A DNA stretch of 32,907 nt from DAINRZ01 sp964634885 (GCA_964634885.1 CAZWLN010000051.1:1-32907); one strand, 5' to 3'. Positions 1 to 11,200 are shown, counted from the first letter of the stretch. Program-made: numbers and translations. Notes: generated from the sequence alone by a model not told the origin.

Positions 1-105
1 TGGCAGAGACTCAAGATACCGATTGTTACAGATATTCAACCCCTGACGGGGTTGGCAGAGACTCAGGATACCTATTGTTACAGATATACAACCCCTGACG
101 GGGTT
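1..105. repeat. Two tandem 52-bp direct repeats with GC-rich hairpin
   Basis: Two copies of a 52-bp unit lie head to tail (about 1-52 and 53-104) with only a few differences. Each contains a perfect hairpin, AACCCC-TGAC-GGGGTT, at 38-53 and 90-105. Such palindromic intergenic repeats resemble REP-like elements. The array may continue to the left of the window. Confidence 0.8.
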
Positions 106-121
106 GGAGAAGAATATCTGT

Positions 122-200
122 TCTCAGAACTCCGTAGGAGTTCAACATCGGTAACATAATACAAAAAGTACATCTCAGAACTCCGTAGGAGTTCAACATC
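122..200. repeat. Pair of 28-bp palindromic repeats
   Basis: The same 28-bp unit occurs at 122-149 and 173-200, separated by 23 bp. Its core is the perfect inverted repeat GAACTCC-GTA-GGAGTTC. The period (51 bp) is almost that of the preceding 52-bp repeats, so the two families may be parts of one mosaic REP-like cluster. Only two copies are present and there is no cas gene. Confidence 0.75.
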
Positions 201-717
201 TGTTGATAATATCGTATTACAGACAGGGTTGGCTCGTAGCAATGAAAATACTAAATCTTACTCTTCTCCCCAAATCTTTCATCTGACACGATGTTTCCAT
301 GTATTTGAGACCACTGATACTGATCTGTTCGGACTCTGAAATGATAATCACAGAGGCTCATCCATTAGATGTCAACCAAAAGCGCAGCGCAAACAACATC
401 ACAACTCGTTAATAATGGCTCTCAGAGCGGTTTGCAGGCAATTGCGAATAGTAAAGTAATAAATAAAATAAGTGTTTTGCAATCCAAGTCCTGTAACATT
501 TTAATTTTCCTGTGTCTATAGAGACAAGTAAATATGTAAGAACGAATAGGAAAATATGAAAAAGCAATAATACTCGATGTAACAAAGTAAGGGCCCTTCA
601 AATTACACAAACAATTAATAATTCATTAACGTGGACGGTAGTACCATTGCCAGCAGTGGTACCATACCCGATCAAAAACTTAATATTATATGTTCAATTG
701 TATTTGAAAGGCTAAAC
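201..717. other. Intergenic stretch without a recognisable gene
   Basis: This stretch is AT-rich. A 62-codon reading frame on the minus strand (422-610) has no recognisable motif, and I do not call it. The end of the stretch should contain the promoter of the gene starting at 718, but I see no convincing box. Confidence 0.5.
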
Positions 718-2829
718 ATGAAAACACTCCAATCACTATCTATAATCGTAATCCTTTTATTGAGCGCCTCAGTCTCCAACGGCCAGATTGCCTGGCAGCA
801 GATGGAGGGACTCTACGGCGGTTCGATCCATACCATCAAAGAGGGGCCTGGTGGCAGCATCATCGGCCTGACAACCAATGCGACGTACAAAACTGTGGAC
901 AGAGGATTGAACTGGGAAAAAATGAACAGCCTGCCGTTTGTCATGAGGGATTTTTTCTACTGCGGAGAAACGATCTATGCCACCTTTACATCAGACGCAT
1001 CGGGCAGTAATACTGTTTATTGCAGCACTGACGGCATGTTGACATGGACAGCCAGGAACACGGGATTGGAAGGCTTGTGGATCAATTCGGTAACACAGGC
1101 TGGAACTGACTTGTACGCCTGTTCGGACAGCGGTGTTTACAAAAGTACGGACAACGGCGCCGCTTGGAACCAGGTATATTACATCAGCGCCTTGAAATTT
1201 AATTATATTTATGAAATGAAAAAGAATCAGAAAGGGATGATATTCCTGGCAACCATTGCCGGGCTGTACCGCAGCACTGACAACGGCACAAGCTGGGAAC
1301 AGATGAACCCGGGCAATGAGAAAATGAAGAGTAATGTCGAAAATTTTTTGATTGACAGCGAAGACAAAATACTCCTCAACACTCCCGGCGGTATTTTCCG
1401 CAGCAATGACGACGGAGCTACCTGGACACAGCTCGGAGCAGGCATCATCGAAACCAACCTCGGCGCCCTGTTGAATCCTTCGCCCGGAACGCTGATTGCC
1501 GCAAGGAACTGGGGCGGGATGTTTGTCAGTTACGATTCGGGAGACACCTGGAAACAGGCCAATAACATTTCAATAACTGATTTAATTCTGACCGGCGACG
1601 GAAAATTTGCCGCTGCGGTTTCAAGCGGCGCCATGTTCGCCGACAGCCTGACAGGCGAATGGAGGCTCAGCGTCAAAGGCATCAACGAACTGATGTTTTC
1701 ATTTATCTATAGCGGCAAAAAGGATGAAGGGCATGAAAATGATATAATCGCCGGCGGAGAAGGGGGTATAATATACAGGAGTTCCGACAACGGGACGACA
1801 TGGAATAAAGTACATAAGATGCAGTCTTCTTCAGTCACTTCAATAGTCAGGGGCAAAGACCATATGCTCTATGCCGGGTCCATCTGGGGCGGTGTGGTTC
1901 GCAGCAGCGATGACGGCGTTACCTGGACCAATGCGAACCAGGGATTGTCTGACAACGATGTCAGGACGCTCGCTGTTGACCGTGACGGGAATATATACGC
2001 CGGCACATTTTCTAAGATTTTCAAAAGTACGGACAACGGCGCCTCGTGGAGCTCCTGCCTCTCGCAGACCCAGTCAGTACAATGCTCGACCATAGTAATC
2101 AACAGCAAGAATGAAATTTTTGCCGGCACAGTGACTTTCGGGGTGGTCATGAGTACCAACGGCGGCAAGAACTGGAAACAGATGGACAGCGGGATGGAGC
2201 TTCCCGTTCAGTATATGGCAATTACAAACAAGGACGAGTTGTACGCCGTTACAGTCAACAGCAGGCTTTACCACAGCGACGACAACGGGGAGAACTGGAC
2301 GCTGCAGGCGAAGGAAACGGGCATTACCTGCCTCTTTTTCACGGACAACGGCAGAATGCTGGCGGGAATCGACAAGAACCACGAGGTTATCGGCATGTTC
2401 TGCAGTACGGACAAGGGCAAGAACTGGTCTGAAGCAAAAGACGGCATGGGCGAACAGTATGTCTATTGCATGGACGCCGACGCCTCAGGCACCGTTTACG
2501 CCGCTACGTCCATGAGTATTTTCAAATCGACCGCCTCTTTGGTTTCTGTTGACGAAGGCAAAGAAACAGGCAACAACAACAGCCAGGGGGCAAAGATAAT
2601 AATTGCAGGCAACAGCGTAAGATTGACAATGGCGCAGGACGGCAATGTCCTCCTGGAAGTCTTTGACCTCTCGGGCAGGAAAGTAAAGACTCTCGACAAT
2701 GGCTTCACAGGAGCAGGAGAACATTACTATTCTGTTGACGGTTTGGGCTTGTCGCCGGGTGCTTACTTCATTAGATTGACCGTGGACGGAAAAGAACCGG
2801 TAGTACTGAGCTTCATATACAAGAGGTAA
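718..2829 (+). CDS. Secreted BNR-repeat (YCF48/sortilin-like) beta-propeller with T9SS sorting domain
   Basis: The product is 703 residues if translation starts at the ATG at 718. That ATG opens a clear signal peptide (MKTLQSLSIIVILLLSASVS, then NGQ). The frame runs back to a GTG at 631, but that would bury the signal peptide. At least twelve Asp-box-like motifs of the type S-x-D-x-G-x-x-W (for example STDNGTSWEQM, SSDDGVTWTNA, STNGGKNWKQM) run from about residue 50 to 600, which indicates a multi-blade beta-propeller. The last ~85 residues (LLEVFDLSGRKVKTL ... GAYFIRLTVDG) form a type A T9SS C-terminal sorting domain, so the protein is probably exported and attached to the cell surface. Its substrate is unknown. 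A strong terminator follows. It converges on the giant VWA protein and is not in an operon. Confidence 0.85.
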   Translation: MKTLQSLSIIVILLLSASVSNGQIAWQQMEGLYGGSIHTIKEGPGGSIIGLTTNATYKTVDRGLNWEKMNSLPFVMRDFFYCGETIYATFTSDASGSNTVYCSTDGMLTWTARNTGLEGLWINSVTQAGTDLYACSDSGVYKSTDNGAAWNQVYYISALKFNYIYEMKKNQKGMIFLATIAGLYRSTDNGTSWEQMNPGNEKMKSNVENFLIDSEDKILLNTPGGIFRSNDDGATWTQLGAGIIETNLGALLNPSPGTLIAARNWGGMFVSYDSGDTWKQANNISITDLILTGDGKFAAAVSSGAMFADSLTGEWRLSVKGINELMFSFIYSGKKDEGHENDIIAGGEGGIIYRSSDNGTTWNKVHKMQSSSVTSIVRGKDHMLYAGSIWGGVVRSSDDGVTWTNANQGLSDNDVRTLAVDRDGNIYAGTFSKIFKSTDNGASWSSCLSQTQSVQCSTIVINSKNEIFAGTVTFGVVMSTNGGKNWKQMDSGMELPVQYMAITNKDELYAVTVNSRLYHSDDNGENWTLQAKETGITCLFFTDNGRMLAGIDKNHEVIGMFCSTDKGKNWSEAKDGMGEQYVYCMDADASGTVYAATSMSIFKSTASLVSVDEGKETGNNNSQGAKIIIAGNSVRLTMAQDGNVLLEVFDLSGRKVKTLDNGFTGAGEHYYSVDGLGLSPGAYFIRLTVDGKEPVVLSFIYKR

Positions 2830-2859
2830 AGGCCGGTATTCTTTCGGTGGGAATAGGTT

Positions 2860-2897
2860 GTCCCCCTGCGATTCACGTTCAGGGGGACTATTTTTTT
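2860..2897 (+). terminator. Rho-independent terminator after the BNR protein
   Basis: A perfect 9-bp stem (GTCCCCCTG at 2860-2868 with CAGGGGGAC at 2880-2888) encloses an 11-nt loop and is followed by a T-run (2891-2897). The T-run lies only on the plus-strand side, so it serves the gene ending at 2829. Confidence 0.9.
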
Positions 2898-3075
2898 ATT
2901 ATGCATCAACCGCTCTTAATGCCATCAGCAAGAGGTTTCAGGTTACCGGACAGGGCATACAATGAAAAGACAGACATAATCCATGATAGTATCGGCCCCA
3001 AGTATGATTACTGTTCAAAATGTTGATAATCAACTCTGATACACACATTACAGGAGAATCCCTGAAAGAAAAAAG

Positions 3076-6000
3076 CTACTGACCGACTTTAAGTATAATA
3101 TAGTTCATCATTATCGTTGGAGTTTTCAAAACCATGACATACTGGCCCGCAGTAAGCGCCCGCAGGTCAGCCCCGATTTCCCTTTTTCCGGGGCTTGTTA
3201 CATCTTCGCTGAAAACGGTCAACAGTTTTTCGCCAAGTATATTATAGACAGCAATTTCGGTGTACCCCTTTTCTATTAAGAAGAAATCGAGATCAACCCT
3301 GTCGTTTGCAGGAATGGGCCTGATTGCCATTGCGACGGCTGCGTCAGGCTCGACCATTCTCTGGCCTCCTTCATAGCAAATACCCAGCAATTTGAAACTG
3401 CCGTCAGCGAATTTTGTATCGTAGTCAAGGATATTGCCTTCCTTGTCAAGCCAATTGAATTCCAGTATTTCGACCGGGGTTTGTGTTACGGTACCGAGTC
3501 CGGCGATTGCAGGTACGGAGAACAGCAGGTTGCTCTCAGCATCTATTTCACCGTTGATAGTAACGACAGTCGAATCGCCTGTCACCGTGCGAGAAATATT
3601 CGCATTCTGGTATCTTGTCGTGAGAATGGACTTCTGAAAGCGCAGTTTAGCATTGAAATTGCTGATTACACTGCTCATAGATTCAGGCCTGCCGCCGGTA
3701 GTCATCAGCCTGAGATTGAACCCTTTCCCGGGACGGGCGGAATCGGACGCCACAAACACGGTTTCGCCTATTCCTTCGCCGAAGAGCTGTGCTTTGACGG
3801 GTGAACCGGCGCCGTTAAACTCAAACACGATATCTGTACATGTCCTGCCGTAATACTGTGGCAGGAAACTCATATCGAAAGGCAATTCGCTGCCGGCAGG
3901 AATAACCACCGGAAATGAAGGTGCGACAAAGGAGAATTGTACTATGTCAGGCCCGGCGAGATATATCTTAGTAATTTCAATATCCCTGTTTGATACGTTC
4001 CTGATCAGGGACCTGTTCAACGTTTTTGCCTGCCCCACCCACACTTCGCCGAAGTCGAGTATGGCGGTCAGCACCTTTAACTCAGGCGGTATGGCATTAT
4101 AGCGGAGCTTACTCTGCATCTGCCGGCATTCTGTCTCGAAATTCACATCAATAGTTACAGAGTCATATTTGTCGGGTATGACATATATTTCAAGGTTCTT
4201 TCTCTCACCGGGTTGTAAGGTAAAAGGCACGGCAGGAGCAAGTATTTTTACTGTTGTGTCGGACAGCGTCAAAGACTGCACGGTAATCGGGAAATCATCA
4301 TTGTTGACAAAGAAGTCTTTAATAATAATATCCTTCCTTGTTCCGTAGAGTACATTACCTAAGTTTTCGGACGAGATAAAGTCAAGCTCCGGGCAGACAA
4401 TGCTGAACGTAGTGTCGGACAGGTCGGAGGCAATAATTTTTCGGTCATTAATATTTGAGACAAGAAAAAGTTCACCTTTGTAAGCGCTGATGATTTCATC
4501 ATTGCTGAACCAATAATTGTCATTACCATAATATGGGCAATACTTCTTTTTAATCATTTGCCAGGTATGGGCATCATATATTACAATTGTATCTTTAGCG
4601 CTACAGACCCAGGCAGCCATGCTGCCGTCAGGACTGAACCCGACAAAAGTTAACCTTGAAGTGGCTCCAAATGGCGTTTCTTCCATTATTACATTGCCAT
4701 TCTCTGCGTCGTAAACAGTGGCATACTGGTTGTTGAAACTGGCGGCAATAAAATTCCCGTCCGGACTGAAATCCGCATCGATAAACATGCTGGTTATTGT
4801 AAATATCTCCTTTCGAGCGTCCATGTCATACAGAGTCATTTTACTATTATGGAATATCAATACATTATCATTAACCGGGCTGGCAATGAGATAAGATATA
4901 CTGTAGTCCTGCATGTAAACTGATTCAATTTTTTTATAGGTATCCAGCGAATAACGGTAAATTCTGTCATAATCCGGAATCATCAAAAACTTGTTGTCGT
5001 TTGAGAATCGGACGACAGGGAAGGTTGGAAGTTCATTGTCGTAAATTACACTAATCTCTTTAGCTGTCGCTGCGTCAATAATATGGATTAAGTGTGATGT
5101 GTCCGTAACGTACGCGATCATTCCGCAATCGGAAGAAATATTAAAATTGTAATTATCAGGGTAATCAAAGAAAGTGTGAATCGGCAATTGCCAATTGATT
5201 GAGCCGTCAACCATATTATATGAAGTCAATAACGTATCGTTTTTCATAATCAGGTAATTACCTTCATAACAAATACCATATATCCGTGTATAATCATTAA
5301 CCGGATATTCCCCACGATGTACAATTGTATTATCTACATAGTCTGTGATTTCAAAATCGGAAGCGTCCGTTGCAATATGCCGTAAATCCGGAGACAGGGC
5401 CAGGCAGTAATAATAGTCTTGTTGAGCTATCGGATACTCAGAGACCAGCGAGCCTGATGGAAAACCGTAAAACCTGACTGTACTGTCCCTTTCATAGGTT
5501 ACTATGTACTTCCCATCATTGCTGAATAGCGCCCGGAAATTCTCATCATAATTTCCTTGTAATTTAATTGTCAGAAAATCCGACCGGGAATCAATATCAA
5601 TTACACTTATCTCGTTATCATCAGATAAAAAACCAATATACTTGCCGTCGGGGCTGAATCCGGGCATTCCCAACAAACAATACTTATGGATTATTTCGCT
5701 GGATTTAAGAACTATTGTACGGGTAGCCAAGTCATAGATATTCAGATTAGATTCTTTTTCTACGGCTAAATAATTGTTTACACTGATATAAATGGGACCG
5801 GGAGAAGTGCCATCTCCACAATTAAACAAGGCTCTCATTGAGTCTTCGCTTTCGAATCTGCAACCGAATATATTGGAACTGCCGGATTTTACTCCGTACA
5901 ACCAGGTTTCGTCAGGAGAGAATTGAAAATAGTAATAATCTGCATTATTAATTTTTCTAGATAATTTTTCTCTGAAAACATCCCAAATATATATGCATTC

Positions 6001-7683
6001 TTCTTCATTCTTCCTGTTGCCGCTGACTGCAAGATACCTTCCTGTCGGGCTGAAGGTAAGAGAGAAATCTTTAAAACCCGTCATTGGCAGCGCTAAAACA
6101 GCTCTTTTCTCTGATACGTCGAACACTGCTACACCATAATTCGGGCAGGCCAGTGCAATTTTTGTCCCTTCGGCATTGTATTCCATATCGCGTATAAAGT
6201 CAGGGGTAAAGATAAAGCTTTTGACGTGCAATTCATCGAGGCTGTCAACGGCGGAAGCACGGATCAGACAATCATCCGAAGGCGTCGCAGGCAGGTTCTT
6301 CCAGTCAAAGGAACCGTCTAAGGCCTTATTTGTCAGGTTAGCCCACGTAGCGCCCCTGTCGGAACTGAAATCGAGAATTATAGGGAAAGTCGGGTCTTCA
6401 TAGTCCCAGGTAATTGTCGTGTCGCTTTTAATTTTGAATCTCTCCAGGCCGTTAGGGGCGAGAACTTTGATTATCTTGCTGCTGACGGCACCTCCTTTGT
6501 CTGCATTTCCGACAGCGTAAAAAATGGTTTTCTGGCAGGCGTCGCTTTCAAAAGTCAGGTAGGCAGACTGCCTGCTGTCATCGATGCAATTGTACCTGAC
6601 CGTTAGTATTATTGTTTCGCCTTGTTTAATTGTTTTACCCTTATAATCGCCAATAATCTCGAATCTTGAATTATTGATTTTTATGTCAGAAAGGGTGATG
6701 TCGCCATTCTTTGCCGTAACAACAATATTCCTTGTATAGGCCTTACCCGGCTGGCAGTCAGCGAACTCGAGCCTGTAGGGCTGTATTTCCAGTTTGGTAG
6801 TATTATAGTCATTAATCCTGTATGATCCGCTTGACGAGACATCGGGGCCAATCCATCTTACGATATAATCAATTACCGGAAAGCATGGCTTGTCACTCAG
6901 CCATTCAATTGTGCAATAGGATCTGCCTGAAATCCATGACTCTATATATGTACATATTTCTGCTGTTTTTTCTTTATTCTGAATGTTGTCCAAGCATTTT
7001 CCTTCGGTTTGGTCAGCGATATTCTTTAATACCGGGGGCGCGGATCCTCCAAGAACAACGCAGACGACCATTGTGCCATCTTCCTTTGCTTTACTGATTA
7101 TCTCTTTTTCGGTGCCTTCGGCAAAGCCGTCGGTAATGAAAACCACGACTTTTCTGTATTTGCCCTTATCGGCAATTAGTAAAGCGCCCGACATCTGATT
7201 GATGAACCCGGCATCGAAATCGGTGCCGTTATCAGGAACCAGAGAATTTATCTTATTTTTCAGCCTGTTCTTGTCGGTGGTAAAGTCCTGAATGATAGCA
7301 TTTCCGGAATTGAATTTTGTTACGGCAATTTCGGTGTTGCTCACCGGTAGCAAATCTACCAGTTTGTTAGCAACCTGTTTGGCTAAGTCAATCATCTTTC
7401 CTTCCATCGAAGCTGAAGCGTCGATGGTTATTACGACTGACAGGGGAACCGGTTTATTGGCGTCAGGACAGGATATGCCAGTCACCACTCTCGGGTTGCC
7501 GTCTTCGCTGACTGCGAAATCGCTTTTGTCAAGGTCGGTAATTTGTTTCCCGGATTTGTCAATGGCATAGAACTTTGCTTTTATTGTCGGGAATGCAGAC
7601 GGATCGACGTCAAAAACAGTCAGGCTCTGACCATATGCAGCGGCTGAAAGACACATTATAAAAAGATAAATAAGCCTCTTCAT
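3076..7683 (-). CDS. Giant secreted VWA / WD40-like / ASH-domain protein with T9SS sorting domain
   Basis: The product is 1535 residues from the ATG at 7683, which opens a signal peptide (MKRLIYLFIMCLSAAAYGQ). The frame extends ten codons further upstream without purpose. In order I see: a von Willebrand factor A domain (~45-245) with an intact MIDAS set (DASAS, the T of NGTDF, FITDG); an ASH/HYDIN-like Ig domain (~290-400); a short Ig-like segment (SDTTITWDYEDPTFP); a long WD40-like propeller region (~500-1110) with many FSPDG motifs; a second ASH-like region (~1130-1330, containing LDFGEVWVGQAKTLNRS); and a terminal T9SS sorting domain (~1450-1535, IAVYNILGEKLL). The intact MIDAS suggests divalent-metal-dependent adhesion. 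The exact ligand cannot be told. It is probably a surface-anchored protein. It is transcribed alone and converges on the BNR protein. Confidence 0.85.
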   Translation of the reverse strand: MKRLIYLFIMCLSAAAYGQSLTVFDVDPSAFPTIKAKFYAIDKSGKQITDLDKSDFAVSEDGNPRVVTGISCPDANKPVPLSVVITIDASASMEGKMIDLAKQVANKLVDLLPVSNTEIAVTKFNSGNAIIQDFTTDKNRLKNKINSLVPDNGTDFDAGFINQMSGALLIADKGKYRKVVVFITDGFAEGTEKEIISKAKEDGTMVVCVVLGGSAPPVLKNIADQTEGKCLDNIQNKEKTAEICTYIESWISGRSYCTIEWLSDKPCFPVIDYIVRWIGPDVSSSGSYRINDYNTTKLEIQPYRLEFADCQPGKAYTRNIVVTAKNGDITLSDIKINNSRFEIIGDYKGKTIKQGETIILTVRYNCIDDSRQSAYLTFESDACQKTIFYAVGNADKGGAVSSKIIKVLAPNGLERFKIKSDTTITWDYEDPTFPIILDFSSDRGATWANLTNKALDGSFDWKNLPATPSDDCLIRASAVDSLDELHVKSFIFTPDFIRDMEYNAEGTKIALACPNYGVAVFDVSEKRAVLALPMTGFKDFSLTFSPTGRYLAVSGNRKNEEECIYIWDVFREKLSRKINNADYYYFQFSPDETWLYGVKSGSSNIFGCRFESEDSMRALFNCGDGTSPGPIYISVNNYLAVEKESNLNIYDLATRTIVLKSSEIIHKYCLLGMPGFSPDGKYIGFLSDDNEISVIDIDSRSDFLTIKLQGNYDENFRALFSNDGKYIVTYERDSTVRFYGFPSGSLVSEYPIAQQDYYYCLALSPDLRHIATDASDFEITDYVDNTIVHRGEYPVNDYTRIYGICYEGNYLIMKNDTLLTSYNMVDGSINWQLPIHTFFDYPDNYNFNISSDCGMIAYVTDTSHLIHIIDAATAKEISVIYDNELPTFPVVRFSNDNKFLMIPDYDRIYRYSLDTYKKIESVYMQDYSISYLIASPVNDNVLIFHNSKMTLYDMDARKEIFTITSMFIDADFSPDGNFIAASFNNQYATVYDAENGNVIMEETPFGATSRLTFVGFSPDGSMAAWVCSAKDTIVIYDAHTWQMIKKKYCPYYGNDNYWFSNDEIISAYKGELFLVSNINDRKIIASDLSDTTFSIVCPELDFISSENLGNVLYGTRKDIIIKDFFVNNDDFPITVQSLTLSDTTVKILAPAVPFTLQPGERKNLEIYVIPDKYDSVTIDVNFETECRQMQSKLRYNAIPPELKVLTAILDFGEVWVGQAKTLNRSLIRNVSNRDIEITKIYLAGPDIVQFSFVAPSFPVVIPAGSELPFDMSFLPQYYGRTCTDIVFEFNGAGSPVKAQLFGEGIGETVFVASDSARPGKGFNLRLMTTGGRPESMSSVISNFNAKLRFQKSILTTRYQNANISRTVTGDSTVVTINGEIDAESNLLFSVPAIAGLGTVTQTPVEILEFNWLDKEGNILDYDTKFADGSFKLLGICYEGGQRMVEPDAAVAMAIRPIPANDRVDLDFFLIEKGYTEIAVYNILGEKLLTVFSEDVTSPGKREIGADLRALTAGQYVMVLKTPTIMMNYIILKVGQ

Positions 7684-7795
7684 AATAAAACCCCACGGCT
7701 TTAATTTGTGCAAACGAAATAAATTAAATATATTCTTAAGTTAATAAATTAAATGCATAATAGCAAATTTTTATTCGATTGACATCAGGAAAAAG

Positions 7796-8026
7796 TTGTA
7801 TTTAAAACTATGGAAAATGGAATTACCGGAAGCGGAAGTACAGATAATCTTAGAAATCTTCGACCTGTCGGGAAGAAAGCTTGCAACACTCATGGAGGGA
7901 CTCGCCGGCGCCGGCGAACAAACCTGTTCCATAGATGGAATCGGCTTAACCAACGGCATGTATTTCCTGAGATGTACCGTTGAGGGTAAGAACACTGTAA
8001 CACAGCGGTTTGTTTATCTGAAATAA
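7796..8026 (+). pseudogene. Orphan T9SS C-terminal sorting domain (remnant of a secreted protein)
   Basis: This 76-codon frame starts at a TTG, with an in-frame ATG at 7817. Nearly all of it is a type A sorting domain: ILEIFDLSGRKLATL, then GAGEQ, then GMYFLRCTVEGK. It closely parallels the tail of the BNR protein that ends at 2829 (LLEVFDLSGRKVKTL ... GAYFIRLTVDGK). There is no signal peptide and no passenger domain, so it cannot be a working T9SS substrate alone. I read it as the 3' remnant of a deleted or interrupted gene. Its upstream part may have been lost in rearrangements near the adjoining AT-rich defence operon. A small expressed protein cannot be excluded. Confidence 0.7.
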
Positions 8027-8061
8027 GCCCTGGTCCCGCCGTTATACAGCCTTAATTGTTT

Positions 8062-8097
8062 CAGGGGGTTTGTCGGTCTGATAAGCCCCTGGGATTT
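8062..8097 (+). terminator. Likely terminator hairpin after the orphan sorting domain
   Basis: The stem CAGGGG (8062-8067) pairs with CCCCTG (8086-8091), extended by a short T/A pairing, and is followed by GGATTTTG. The T-run is short, so this is weaker than the terminator at 2860. Its presence supports the idea that a full gene once ended here. Confidence 0.5.
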
Positions 8098-8210
8098 TGT
8101 AGAAGAAAAACAAGTGCAAGATAGTATAATAATCATTCGAATATTATAAAAAATGCAAATTTTTTTCCTTCTTGTATTTTTCATTCAAAAGAATTGTTTA
8201 ATTTTACGAT

Positions 8211-11200
8211 ATGAGAAAATGTTTTTCAATTGAGAAAAATCATATGTTAAATAACGATATCATTACTTATTCAGGTATTAGAGATAACCGCAATAGAGGT
8301 TCTGTTGGTAAGTTTTTACTTGATAATATTAACGTCAACTCTATCCTCTCCTTTGTATCTGCATATTTTACGATTTATGCTTACGATTCTTTAAAAAGAG
8401 AGTTAGACTGTATTAATAATTTGCGGTTTCTTTTCGGAGAACCAAAATTCCTCAAAACACTAGACCCTCAAAAATCAGATAAGAAATATTTCAAAATTGA
8501 TGAGAATGGAATTAAACTTGAAAATGTTCTTGAACAAAAAAGAATAGCAAAGGATTGTTCAGATTGGATTCAGAATAAAGTGGAAATTAAATCCATTAAA
8601 AAAACGGGGTTACTTCATGGTAAAATGTATCATATTGATAATAATGGTGTTCACTCTGCCATAATGGGTAGCTCAAACTTTACGACAAGAGGTCTCGGTT
8701 TTTCAAATAATAGTAATATTGAATTGAATATCATTATTGATAGTGATAGAGATAGAAAAGATTTAAAAATGTGGTTTGAAGAATTATGGAATGATAAAGA
8801 ATTAGTTGGTGATGTAAAAGATGAAGTTTTAGAATACCTTGCTCAATTATATGTCAATCATTCTCCGGAGTTTATTTATTATAAAACTCTTTTCCATCTT
8901 TTTGAAAAAGACTTAGAACATCAAAAGCATGGTACTATCCTGACTCAACAGCAACACCTTACTGATTCTCAGATTTGGAACACACTCTACGAATTCCAAA
9001 AGCATGGGGTAATAGGGGCAATTAATAAATTAAAACAGCATAATGGATGTATCATCGCAGATAGTGTCGGTCTGGGAAAAACATATGAAGCATTAGCAGT
9101 AATTAAGTATTTTGAACTGCAAAACGAAAGAGTTTTAGTTCTCTGTCCTAAAAAACTAAAAGAGAACTGGACAATCTATCAAGCATATCTTAATCATGAT
9201 CTGAATATTTTTCAAAAAGACAGACTCGGATATACAGTACTATGCCATACTGACCTTAGCAGAGACACTGGTTTTTCGGGTGATATTGATATAGCTAATT
9301 TCAATTGGAGTGCTTTTGATTTGGTAGTTATTGATGAGTCACATAATTTTCGAAATGACACAAAAGGTAAGAACGAAAGAAAAAGCAGATACGAAAAACT
9401 GATGGATGATATTATTAAAAGTGGCAATAAAACAAAGGTCCTTTTGTTGTCAGCCACTCCGGTAAATACAAATCTCAAAGACATCAGAAATCAAATCAAT
9501 TTTTTTACTGAAGGGGATGATGCAAGATTTTCTTCATCAATGGGTATTGATAGTTTAAAAGATACTATTGCTCAAGCACAAAGAGAATTTACTATTTGGG
9601 CTGATGCTAAAAATGAAATTGGTAACTCAAGAGACTTATTAGACAAATTGCCGCCCTCTTTCTTCAAGCTATTGGATGAACTTACTATTGCACGTTCGAG
9701 AAAACATATTTTAAGATATTATCAGAGTGAATTAGATAGGATTGGCGCTTTTCCCAGAAGAATGATACCAGTCTCCCGATCTACAGATATTGATACAATG
9801 GATATGTTTTTATCTTATGACAAATTAGATCATGAAATTGATGAATATAAACTTTCTTTGTTCAGTCCGTCAAAGTATGTATTGCCTGAGTTTTGGGAAA
9901 AATACGGCATAAAGAAAAAAGAAGAAGGTAAAAAAGGAGTTTATGGTGAAACTCTGACTCGTGAGAATTATCTTATTGGTATGATGAAAATAAATTTTCT
10001 GAAAAGATTGGAAAGTTCTGTTGAAGCCTTTGAAATTACAATGAAAAGAACTGTTGATAAGATAGTTGATTTAGAAAAGAAAATTACTGATTTTAAAGAA
10101 AGAAAGAAACGAGAAATAAATAAAATATCAATAAATCAGGAAGATACTGATGATATTGAACTTACAGATTTACAAGATAGAATAGGTATTCTTGAATACG
10201 ATCTTGAACATATGGATCTCGAAGGATGGCTTAAAGATTTAAAGGAGGATAAAAGACAACTCTACAGCCTCTATAATGCAGCAAAAGATGTTACTGTAGA
10301 AAGAGATGCCAAATTGCAAGAGTTAGTAAAACTGCTTAAATATAAGATTGAAAACCCGAAAGTAAATAAAAATGGTATACCGAACAAGAAAGTACTGATT
10401 TTCACTGCTTTTTCAGACACTGCTAATTATTTATTCGATAGTCTTAACGAATGGGTAAAAAATGATTTAGGAACTGATATTGCTTTGGTAACCGGTTCTG
10501 GCAACAATAAAAGCTCATACAAACCACAAGGTTTCAAAAACCAAACTGAATTCAATCATATCCTGACTAATTTTTCGCCTGTTGCTAAAAACAGGATTAA
10601 AAATAAAACTATGCCACAAAATGGTGAGATTGATATACTTATTGCTACCGACTGTATCTCTGAAGGACAAAATTTGCAAGATTGTGATTATGTAATTAAT
10701 TACGATATTCACTGGAATCCGGTAAGAATCATTCAAAGGTTTGGTAGAATCGACCGTATTGGCTCTTTTAACAATGAAATTCAAATGGTTAACTTCTGGC
10801 CAACTGAGGATTTAAATAAATATATAAATTTAAAGAATCGTGTTGAGTCGAGAATGGCTTTGGTTGATTTGACTGCAACCGGCGAAGATGATGTATTAAA
10901 TGGTGAACAATTTCATGATCCACTGTCTATTGATGTAAAATACAGGGACAAGCAACTAATCAAATTGAAAGACGAAATTCTGGACCTTGAAGAGATGACT
11001 GAATCAATATCTTTTTCCGATTTCTCTCTGGAAGATTTTAGAATTGACTTAATGAAGTATATAGAAAATAACAAAAAATTGCTGGAAGAAGCTCCATTGG
11101 GGCTTTATTCTATAGTGCCCTCACCTTCGGGACAATATAGAAATATAATTAACTACAAGGATATTGAGGAAAAAGCAAAGGCTGTAATCCAGCCTGGAAT

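Noticed and set aside
1..200. CRISPR-like array
   Set aside because: Only two copies of each unit are present. The repeats are strong palindromes with internal variation, the 28-bp pair has a single spacer, and no cas gene is present.
422..610. 62-residue minus-strand frame
   Set aside because: It has no motif, Shine-Dalgarno sequence or neighbour, and an AT-rich spacer easily gives a frame of this length by chance.
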